In this document: piece after piece, positions 16,928-23,974 of the stretch | Position numbering within the stretch: the first letter of the stretch is position 1 | Layout: every line of letters begins with the position of its first letter | Origin: Bacillota bacterium | GTDB lineage: Bacteria > Bacillota > Clostridia > Saccharofermentanales > Fastidiosipilaceae | Direction of reading: 5' to 3' | Length of the DNA stretch: 58,044 bases | Assembly: GCA_023388205.1 (NCBI GenBank) | Contig: JAEWGS010000025.1 | Coordinates: forward strand, 1 to 58,044 | Made by a program: the position numbers and the translations under genes | The notes under the pieces: model-generated | Database searches by the model: none | What the model saw: the letters and a program-made list of their open reading frames with translations, nothing else | Told to the model about the DNA's origin: nothing

Positions 16928-18310
16928 ATGTTGTCCGGTCCCGTCTTGGTTATTGTGTTCATCCTGTCAATCATTGCTTTGATTGCTCTGATTGCCAAAT
17001 GGAAAATTCACCCCTTCTTGGCTCTTTTATCCGTGTCTTGTGTTTTTGCACTTGTCTCCGGAATCCCGCTCCAAAACATCGAAGAGAACGGTCAAGTCCT
17101 CCGCCCGGGGCTCGTCACCACCATTTCTTCCGGCTTTGCGAGCACCTTTCAAGGGATCGGTCTCGTCATCATCTTCGGTGCGCTCATCGGATCGATCCTC
17201 GAACACTCCGGTGCAGCCATTACGATTTCTGAGTGCGTTGTCAAGTGGATCGGCCCCAAACATCCTGAGCTCGCCATGCTGATCATGGGCTGGATCGTTT
17301 CTGTCCCCGTCTTTTGTGATTCTGGTTACGTTATTTTGAACCCCATCCGCCGCGCTTTAGCCCGCCGTACCCAGCACAAAGCAGCTGCCCTCGCCGTCTG
17401 TCTATCCGCGGGTCTTTACGCCGCACACGTTTTCATTCCGCCCACGCCTGGACCCATCGCCGCTGCAGACACTTTGGGTGTCGGTCAAAACCTCTTGCTG
17501 CTCATGGGGCTCGGCACCATCGTTTCCATTCCTGCGCTTTTAGCGGCTTACATCTTTGCCAAAAAGCTCGCAAATATGACAACAGCCGAAGATCTCGAAC
17601 ATATCGATGCCGACGCGCTCACCGATGAGCTCCTTTCTAAAAAAAGGCCCGGTGCGTTTTGGTCTTTTGCGCCCATCGTCTTGCCGGTCTTACTCATGGC
17701 TTTCGGTTCTATCTTCTCCGCCTTGAAGTTGACGGGGTTTTTCAAAGATCTCTTCTCCTTCCTCGGCACGCCCGTCGTCGCTTTGGCTCTGGGACTCATC
17801 ATCGCCTTACCGCTGCTTCGTCATTTCAAAGATACGGATTTGCGCAGCGTCACTGAAAAAACGCTTCAAACCTGCGGACCGATTCTCTTCATCACGGCGG
17901 CAGGTAGCATTTTAGGCCGCGTCATTTCTACTTCTGGGCTCGTCGATTACATCAAAGATAACGCCACTGTCCTCGCGGGACTCGGCATTGTCTTCCCCTT
18001 CCTGCTCTCTGCGATTCTTAAAACAGCTCAAGGCTCTTCAACGGTCGCCCTCGTCACTACGGCTGGAATTATGGCGCCCCTCATGGTCACGCTCGGCTTA
18101 GATAGCAACATTTTGCGCGTTTTGACGGTGCTCGCCATCGGCGCTGGTGCCATGACGGTCTCTCACGCTAATGACTCTTATTTCTGGGTCGTCACGAACT
18201 TTACAAAGCTCAAAACAGAAGAAGGATATAAGACGCAAACTTTGGTCACGCTCTTAGAAGGTTTGAGCTCAATTGTCCTGATTTTCGTCTTGTGGTTACT
18301 TTTTAGATGA
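16928..18310 (+). CDS. gntP: GntP-family permease (gluconate/glycerate-type H+ symporter)
   Basis: 460 residues with about 12-13 hydrophobic segments, the family's normal size. MLSGPVLVIVFILSIIALI at the N-terminus, GWIVSVPVFCDSGYVILNPI and the AAHVFIPPTPGP loop are typical of GntP transporters in the cytoplasmic membrane. The start follows CTAGGAGG. Its stop overlaps the start of a glycerate 2-kinase (ATGA), so the transported substrate is probably glycerate or a sugar acid feeding that kinase; gluconate remains possible. Confidence 0.9.
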   Translation: MLSGPVLVIVFILSIIALIALIAKWKIHPFLALLSVSCVFALVSGIPLQNIEENGQVLRPGLVTTISSGFASTFQGIGLVIIFGALIGSILEHSGAAITISECVVKWIGPKHPELAMLIMGWIVSVPVFCDSGYVILNPIRRALARRTQHKAAALAVCLSAGLYAAHVFIPPTPGPIAAADTLGVGQNLLLLMGLGTIVSIPALLAAYIFAKKLANMTTAEDLEHIDADALTDELLSKKRPGAFWSFAPIVLPVLLMAFGSIFSALKLTGFFKDLFSFLGTPVVALALGLIIALPLLRHFKDTDLRSVTEKTLQTCGPILFITAAGSILGRVISTSGLVDYIKDNATVLAGLGIVFPFLLSAILKTAQGSSTVALVTTAGIMAPLMVTLGLDSNILRVLTVLAIGAGAMTVSHANDSYFWVVTNFTKLKTEEGYKTQTLVTLLEGLSSIVLIFVLWLLFR

Positions 18311-19578
18311 AACCATTCATTCACGAACAAGATCTTCCTTTTCATGCGCAAGAAATCATTCAAAGCGCCCTCCAAGCAGCCGATCCTTGGGATGGTGTTG
18401 TCGACGTTTTGAATCGTGAAGATCAACCTCAGCCGACGCATCTTCTCGCGATTGGTAAAGCGGCACTTCGCATGACCGAAGCGGCGCTCTCCACAGGGCT
18501 TTGCCTCAAAAAATGCCTGGTAATCACCAAAGAAGGTCACACAGCAAGCACCGTCACAAGTGATCTGCGCGTCCGCTTCAAAAGCGATTTGGAAATTGTT
18601 GAATCGGCACATCCCGTCCCCGATGAGCGCAGCCTCATGGCCGCCGAAAAGGCTTTGGCGCTGGCTCAAAGCCTAGACGAAAAAGACCATCTCCTTTTAC
18701 TCATTTCAGGCGGAGGATCCGCTCTCGTTGAAGCGCCCATTCCCGGTATGGATTTGACCTTGCTTCAGAAGTTGACACAAAAGCTTCTCGCAGCTGGGGC
18801 GGATATTCATGAGATCAATGCGATTCGCAAACATTTTTCAAAAATCAAAGGCGGGCGCCTCGCTCAAGTCGCCGCCCCCGCCTCAATCACCCAAATACTC
18901 CTCTCTGATGTTTTGGGCGATCCGCCCGATGTCATCGCTTCTGGCCCAGCTACGGCAGACCGATCCACCTGCGCGGAGGTCAGAACTTTACTTCAGCGCT
19001 ATGCGCCGACTTTGCTGCTTCCTCCCTTTGAAGAAACGCCCAAGCAGCTCCCGCAGGTCCGCACCTTCATCCGCGGGTCTGTGCGTCAATTATGTCAACG
19101 TGCGCAACAAGTCGCCGAATTCCTCGGATACCGCACGCTTTTTCTCAGCGATCAGCTCAATCTCGAAGCGAGAGAGGCCGGGCGCTTTCTCGCGCAAATT
19201 GCAAGAGCACATCTCGAGGATGGACCGCTCGCCATCATCTGTGGCGGTGAAACGACGGTCACACTAAAGGGTTCCGGCAAAGGCGGCCGAAATCAAGAGC
19301 TCGCCCTTTCCGCATCTTCCCTTTTGCCGCCGCAAAGCCTGCTCTTTTCGCTCGGCTCAGATGGCAGCGATGGCCCAACAGACGCCGCCGGCGCGATGGT
19401 CACAGCACAAACTTGGCAAAGTATTCCTCAGGCACAAGAGGCGCTGGATCGAAACGACAGCTACACCGTTCTCGATCAGGCTCATGCGCTCATTCGCACA
19501 GGCCCGACCGGTACCAATGTGAATGATTTGACCGTCCTTCTCATCGCAAGTCCTCAATCAGCTTCGCCCCGCGACTAA
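18307..19578 (+). CDS. Glycerate 2-kinase, MOFRL family
   Basis: 423 residues. The N-terminal part with HLLAIGKAALRMTEAA, ESAHPVPDERSL and LLISGGGSALVEAP, and the C-terminal MOFRL part with CGGETTVTLKGSGKGGRNQELAL and SLGSDGSDGPTDAAGAMV, define the GckA/TtuD type. It phosphorylates glycerate to 2-phosphoglycerate, which enters glycolysis. The 4-bp overlap with gntP means translational coupling and a shared substrate route. The 318-bp region after it holds a tandem repeat and an inverted repeat but no obvious poly-T terminator. Confidence 0.93.
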   Translation: MKPFIHEQDLPFHAQEIIQSALQAADPWDGVVDVLNREDQPQPTHLLAIGKAALRMTEAALSTGLCLKKCLVITKEGHTASTVTSDLRVRFKSDLEIVESAHPVPDERSLMAAEKALALAQSLDEKDHLLLLISGGGSALVEAPIPGMDLTLLQKLTQKLLAAGADIHEINAIRKHFSKIKGGRLAQVAAPASITQILLSDVLGDPPDVIASGPATADRSTCAEVRTLLQRYAPTLLLPPFEETPKQLPQVRTFIRGSVRQLCQRAQQVAEFLGYRTLFLSDQLNLEAREAGRFLAQIARAHLEDGPLAIICGGETTVTLKGSGKGGRNQELALSASSLLPPQSLLFSLGSDGSDGPTDAAGAMVTAQTWQSIPQAQEALDRNDSYTVLDQAHALIRTGPTGTNVNDLTVLLIASPQSASPRD

Positions 19579-19587
19579 AACCAAGCA

Positions 19588-19665
19588 CCCGAACCAAACT
19601 CCTAGATCGCTCGCCCGAACCAAACGCCTAGATCAATCTCCCGAACCGAGCGCCTAGATCGATCG
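19588..19665. repeat. Three abutting 26-bp degenerate tandem repeats
   Basis: The unit begins CGAACCAAAC and ends with CCTAGATC plus about 8 variable bases. Three copies abut without spacers, followed by a partial end. The rest of the gap (19666-19740) shows nothing I recognise. Confidence 0.7.
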
Positions 19666-19740
19666 AAAGCCCTGCCGGATGGATGCCAACCCCCTGCATT
19701 TCATGCGCCTTCAAAGGCTTACATTGATGCGCATTCAGAT

Positions 19741-19783
19741 GCGCTGACCTTTATCAGCGCACTTGAGCTAGGCGTGATAAAAT
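19741..19783 (+). promoter_or_regulatory. Inverted repeat and extended -10 upstream of the oxidoreductase gene
   Basis: GCGCTGA (19741-19747) and TCAGCGC (19754-19760) form a perfect 7-bp inverted repeat with a 6-base loop. It ends 14 bp before TGATAAAAT, an extended -10 (TAAAAT 19778-19783). It could be an operator over the -35 position or the end of the previous transcript. Confidence 0.4.
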
Positions 19784-19897
19784 AGCGCTCAAGATTTTTG
19801 AATGGGTTTTCTTGGCATTTGTGAAGATCTTCGCATTTGATGAGGCTCGTATCTGAGTCCTCTCGGAGAAAACTGCATACGGAAGGAGTCTTTAGCA

Positions 19898-21265
19898 ATG
19901 ACGGAAACGGAGTACTCCGCGCCCGACGATAATCCGCGACCTAAAATGGCCAAAGGGCCGAACCCCAAACGCAATTACAAAATCGCTTTGGTGGGCTGTG
20001 GTCGCATCGCACAAAAGCACATCCGCGCCATCAATTGGCACGCCGAGCGCTTTTCAACAATTTATTTAGTGGATCCGGATCCCGACAGTGGTCATCGGAT
20101 CAAAGAACTTTTGCATCCGAGTTTGGAAGAAAAGGCAGAATGCTTCTCTTCTCTTTCCGAGCTTTTGGATCATCAGCGTCCGGATATTGTCGCGATCACA
20201 ACCCCACCGGCGACGCATTATTCACTGGCGCTCGAAGCGCTTGAGGCAGACTGCGCTTTGATTATCGAGAAGCCCATGACCCTCAATGCCGATGAGGCTT
20301 TGGAAATCGCTGAACTCGCTCAAACGAAGCAAAAGCCTGTCGCCATTGGCTATATTTATCGTTTTTTCCCGCTCGTGGATCTCTTGCGTCAACGTCTCCA
20401 AAAAGGCCATTACGGACGCATTCTCGCTGCCGATATGTCCATTGTCTGGGGGCACGACCAAGATTATTACGATGCGGCCCATTGGCGTGGCACTTGGCTC
20501 GACGAAGGCGGCGTTTTGATGAATCAGGCCATCCATGCGCTCGATCTCATGAATTGGTTAATCGATAAAAAGCCCATCCGCATCCTCAAAGGTGCGATTG
20601 AACGGCGCGGTCATCGCATGGAGGCCGAAGACTGGGGCCACGGACAAATCCTCTATGAAGATGGTGTACAGCTCAATTTAGAGGCGACGACCTTTGTTGA
20701 AGATGAAGATCCGGAACGCGTTCGGGATGTCGACTTTACAATTCACTGTGAAAAAGCAGATATTCTGTTGCAGATGCAGCGCTCGAAGCTTCGCTTTCGC
20801 ATCCACCGTCCGACAAAAGCCAAAAGCAAGTCCGGCGTTCTGACGAAATCAGCCATCGCAGGACAAAAGCGTCGCTCTTTTCCTTTTGCTTGGGATCACC
20901 TCTACTACCTCTCCTCTTTACTCGTCGAATTATTTAAGGATCTACCGCATCGCTCCTTGCGCCGCATGAAAAATCCACACACGCAAATTTATACGGATTT
21001 TCTAAACACGCTGAGCACGGGAAAGCCGGGTCGCGTCAACGGCCATGATGGCATCATTGCGATCGATGAAATTGCGGGCATTTACAAAAGTGCCTTGCAA
21101 GGTGGCGAAGCCTTGGACTTGCCGCTGAGCGCCTTTGACCTCGCCGAAATGGAAGGCTTTTTCGAACGAGATCTTGAAGAAAAAGCGCTCAAAGAGCAGG
21201 AGCGCAGCGTCTCTCGTACCCAAAATCTCGAGCGTGTTTTAGCTCAAGAAGAACTTGAAAATTAA
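19898..21265 (+). CDS. Gfo/Idh/MocA-family NAD(P)-dependent oxidoreductase
   Basis: 455 residues, longer than the usual 330-390. After a 27-residue polar N-terminal extension comes the Rossmann motif ALVGCGRIAQKHIRAI, then TTPPATHYSLALEAL and the family hallmark IIEKPMTLNADEALE with its active-site Lys. The C-terminal domain (about 155-380) includes GTWLDEGGVLMNQAIHALDLMNWL with the expected His. A basic insertion near residue 310 (PTKAKSKSG) and a charged C-terminal tail are unusual. The start follows GGAAGGAG at 9 bp. It precedes a sugar kinase, so it may act on a sugar or sugar acid. Substrate unknown. Confidence 0.85.
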   Translation: MTETEYSAPDDNPRPKMAKGPNPKRNYKIALVGCGRIAQKHIRAINWHAERFSTIYLVDPDPDSGHRIKELLHPSLEEKAECFSSLSELLDHQRPDIVAITTPPATHYSLALEALEADCALIIEKPMTLNADEALEIAELAQTKQKPVAIGYIYRFFPLVDLLRQRLQKGHYGRILAADMSIVWGHDQDYYDAAHWRGTWLDEGGVLMNQAIHALDLMNWLIDKKPIRILKGAIERRGHRMEAEDWGHGQILYEDGVQLNLEATTFVEDEDPERVRDVDFTIHCEKADILLQMQRSKLRFRIHRPTKAKSKSGVLTKSAIAGQKRRSFPFAWDHLYYLSSLLVELFKDLPHRSLRRMKNPHTQIYTDFLNTLSTGKPGRVNGHDGIIAIDEIAGIYKSALQGGEALDLPLSAFDLAEMEGFFERDLEEKALKEQERSVSRTQNLERVLAQEELEN

Positions 21266-21296
21266 AAAAAAGGCATCATAAATATCACTAAAAGCT

Positions 21297-21321
21297 GCGC
21301 GCCTCAGGGCGCGCCTCTTTT
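21297..21321 (+). terminator. Probable terminator
   Basis: GCGCGCC-TCAG-GGCGCGC is a perfect 7-bp GC stem followed by CTCTTTT. The T tail is short, so some readthrough into the sugar kinase gene 24 bp later is plausible. Confidence 0.55.
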
Positions 21322-21344
21322 GGCCTAATAAAGGAGGAACGATC

Positions 21345-22364
21345 ATGAAGGTCGTCTGTTTTGGAGAAATCATGTTACGTTTAGCGCCCGAGGGCTACCA
21401 GCGTTTTGTACAAGCGGAGCGCTTCGAAGCCGTCTACGGTGGCGGCGAGGCAAACGTTGCTGTTTCTTTGGCAAATTATGGCTTGGATGCCGCTTTTGTG
21501 ACCAAGCTCCCTGCTCATGAACTCGGACAAGCTGCGGTGAATACGCTGCGCCGTTTTGGGGTCAACACAGAGGGCATCACGCGCGGTGGCGAACGCATCG
21601 GCATCTATTTTTGTGAAAAAGGCGCTGCTCAAAGGCCCTCCAAAGTGGTTTATGACCGCGCAGGGAGCGCTTTTGCCAAAGCATCTATCGAAGATTTTGA
21701 CTTCGACCAACTGCTCGACGGCGTCGATTGGTTCCACTTTACAGGCATCACGCCCGCTTTGGGACAAAACATTGCTCAATTGACCCTAAAAGCCCTCGAA
21801 GTCTGTCGTCAAAAAGGCATCCGCGTCTCCTGCGACCTCAATTATCGAAAGAATCTCTGGACGCGCGAAGAAGCTAAAGCGACCATGACCCAACTCATGC
21901 CCTACGTGAATGTGCTCATCGCTAACGAAGAAGATGCGGCGGACGTCTTTGGTATTCACGCGGCCAAAACCAATCTGACCGCGGGAGAACTCGATCACGA
22001 AGCCTATCGCGAAGTCGCTCAAAAACTGATGGATCAGTTCCATTTTGAAAAGGTCGCCATCACGCTTCGCACCTCCATTTCCGCTTCACGAAACCTCTGG
22101 AGCGGCATGCTTTACGATGGAGAAGATTTCCACTTCGCCAAGCAGTACGATATGCAAATTGTCGACCGCGTCGGTGGTGGAGATAGCTTTGGCGGCGGCT
22201 TGATCTACGCTTTGAGTCAAAATTTCGACGCCCACCGTGCCATCAATTTCGCCGTGGCAGCCTCTTGCCTCAAGCACAGCATTGAAGGCGATATGAACCA
22301 TGTCAGTGTGAGCGAAGTTGAGCGACTGATGCAAGGTGATGGCTCAGGGCGCGTACAGCGATAA
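21345..22364 (+). CDS. kdgK: PfkB-family sugar kinase, probably 2-keto-3-deoxygluconate kinase
   Basis: 339 residues. Ribokinase-type signatures: VYGGGEANVAVSLANYG near the N-terminus, CDLNYRKNLW, and the C-terminal VDRVGGGDSFGGGLIYAL containing the catalytic Asp. FGEIMLRLAPEGYQRF is typical of KDG kinases, which make 2-keto-3-deoxy-6-phosphogluconate from hexuronate catabolism. No KDPG aldolase or uronate isomerase lies in the window, so the substrate is inferred from family resemblance. The start has AAAGGAGG at optimal spacing. Confidence 0.82.
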   Translation: MKVVCFGEIMLRLAPEGYQRFVQAERFEAVYGGGEANVAVSLANYGLDAAFVTKLPAHELGQAAVNTLRRFGVNTEGITRGGERIGIYFCEKGAAQRPSKVVYDRAGSAFAKASIEDFDFDQLLDGVDWFHFTGITPALGQNIAQLTLKALEVCRQKGIRVSCDLNYRKNLWTREEAKATMTQLMPYVNVLIANEEDAADVFGIHAAKTNLTAGELDHEAYREVAQKLMDQFHFEKVAITLRTSISASRNLWSGMLYDGEDFHFAKQYDMQIVDRVGGGDSFGGGLIYALSQNFDAHRAINFAVAASCLKHSIEGDMNHVSVSEVERLMQGDGSGRVQR

Positions 22365-22452
22365 GCGCTCACTTAAATCGCCCCACCCTACCAACGCTTC
22401 TCACTAAAAATCAAAAGCTTGTCAGCAAACAGCAAACAAGCTTCCAAAGAGC

Positions 22453-22487
22453 GACAAAAGCCTCGTGTCTCCCACGAGGCTTTTGTC
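22453..22487. terminator. Bidirectional intrinsic terminator
   Basis: A perfect 15-bp stem (GACAAAAGCCTCGTG with CACGAGGCTTTTGTC) and a 5-base loop lies between the convergent kinase and sulfatase genes. T-rich sequence within the stem serves both directions. Confidence 0.92.
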
Positions 22488-22513
22488 TTTGGTCGCTTCA
22501 AGTGAGCAGGCAA

Positions 22514-23935
22514 TTAGCGCAAAAATATTTGAGGTGCCTGACCGTACGCATCAATGTGACCTCTTTGCCCTTCCACCGCATAAAGTTCTCGCAAAAGCAA
22601 ACGCCGATACTGGGCGCGTTGCTCCTGGTAAGCCGGGTCGTCCACGAGGTTTTTCCTCTGATACGGATCTTTTTCAAGATCATAAAAATAGCGTTCCTCA
22701 AAATGGGTCATGTGTGCTTGAGCATTGAAGGCATGCTCAAGGTCGCCCGAAAAGAGCCGGTTCAGATCCTCCGCCAAAGCCTCAGGCGCAAAATTGACCT
22801 CAACACCATACAGGAATTTGTGATCTCGAATCGCCCGACCAAAACCGCTTTCAGAAATTTGAATATAAACCGCCTCATGGATCGCCTGTGCCTCACTCAC
22901 AAGTTTCTGCATCGCCTCTCCAGGCATATAAAAAGGCTTTTCTACGCCCGCCGCACACAAAAGGGTCGGCGCAATATCAATGAGCGCACTGAGCTCATCC
23001 ACCACATGTCCCCCGTCAAACACATCCCCTTTTGCAATAAAGGGGACGAGCGTCGCATTGTCGTGACAGGCCCTTTTATATTCGGAGTTTCGCGTCCGAA
23101 AATGGCAGCTGTGATCTGATGTGTAAAAAATCAAAGTCTCATCGTAAAGGCCTGTCGCTTTGAGTTCATTGACAATGCGCCCAACGTTGTCGTCCAAGCT
23201 TTTACAAGCCGCGAGATAATCCGGCATCTCTTTTTTCCAATCGCCTTCTGTCCCTTGCAGATCTAAAGGCACAGGAAAATCTTGATATTGCTCAGCCCAG
23301 CCCTCAGGACCTTCGACACGCCCGCGGTCATTTTGATGATGCGGTTCAATGAAGCTCACAAAGAGGAAAAACGGACGCTCGTGGGGCTGACGAATAAAGT
23401 CCAAAGCAAAATTGCAAGTCGCATCCACGCGATAGATGTCAAAATGCCGCTCATTCATATCCTGATCAAACATGACGCCCGCTTCGCCATGAGAGGTGAA
23501 TTCCAGCACATCTGAAGCGACCCAGTAATCTTTGTAGCCGCCGCGATAAGCTTCAGGGATCGCACGCGTCCGATAATCTGCATGTTCAGGGTGCTCAGGA
23601 TTTCCCGTATATCTTGACGCCAAATGCCATTTGCCGACGTAGGCAGTTTCATATCCAGCTTCTCGCATGAAATGAGCCAAAGTCTTCGTGCCCGGAATAA
23701 GGCCTTTGTCATTGACCGAGCAATCCAGTTCAGAGGGATAGATCCCAGTTTGAATGCAGGCTCTCGCAGGCCCACAAACCGGCTGATTGCTGATGTGACA
23801 ATTAAAGCGAGTCCCCTCGGCCGCAAGGCGATCGAGATTTGGGGTCAATGAAAACTTCGTCCCTAAGGGCTGTCCGTAGCAGCTCACAGTATCTTGACGC
23901 TGTTGATCCGATAACAAAAAAATGATGTTTTTCAT
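22514..23935 (-). CDS. Sulfatase (formylglycine-type, S1 family)
   Basis: About 473 residues from ATG 23935 (MKNIIFLLSDQQRQD); the open frame extends 12 codons upstream but AGGAGAACTCAGGAAG supports this start. The maturation signature CGPAR (C-x-P-x-R) in PVCGPARACIQTGIYPS supplies the Cys converted to formylglycine. Metal-site motifs include LLSDQQ at the N-terminus, YVGKWHL and YTSDHSCHF. There is no signal peptide, so it should act on imported sulfated substrates. Anaerobic maturation needs a radical-SAM anSME, which is not in the window. The substrate is unknown; glycan sulfates fit the neighbourhood. It starts 40 bp after the ANL-like gene. Confidence 0.9.
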   Translation of the reverse strand: MKNIIFLLSDQQRQDTVSCYGQPLGTKFSLTPNLDRLAAEGTRFNCHISNQPVCGPARACIQTGIYPSELDCSVNDKGLIPGTKTLAHFMREAGYETAYVGKWHLASRYTGNPEHPEHADYRTRAIPEAYRGGYKDYWVASDVLEFTSHGEAGVMFDQDMNERHFDIYRVDATCNFALDFIRQPHERPFFLFVSFIEPHHQNDRGRVEGPEGWAEQYQDFPVPLDLQGTEGDWKKEMPDYLAACKSLDDNVGRIVNELKATGLYDETLIFYTSDHSCHFRTRNSEYKRACHDNATLVPFIAKGDVFDGGHVVDELSALIDIAPTLLCAAGVEKPFYMPGEAMQKLVSEAQAIHEAVYIQISESGFGRAIRDHKFLYGVEVNFAPEALAEDLNRLFSGDLEHAFNAQAHMTHFEERYFYDLEKDPYQRKNLVDDPAYQEQRAQYRRLLLRELYAVEGQRGHIDAYGQAPQIFLR

Positions 23936-23974
23936 CGCTTCCTGAGTTCTCCTTTCACTCCGAAAATGCATGAA

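Noticed and set aside
19588..19665. CRISPR array
   Set aside because: The 26-bp units abut without spacers and differ from each other; no cas genes are near.
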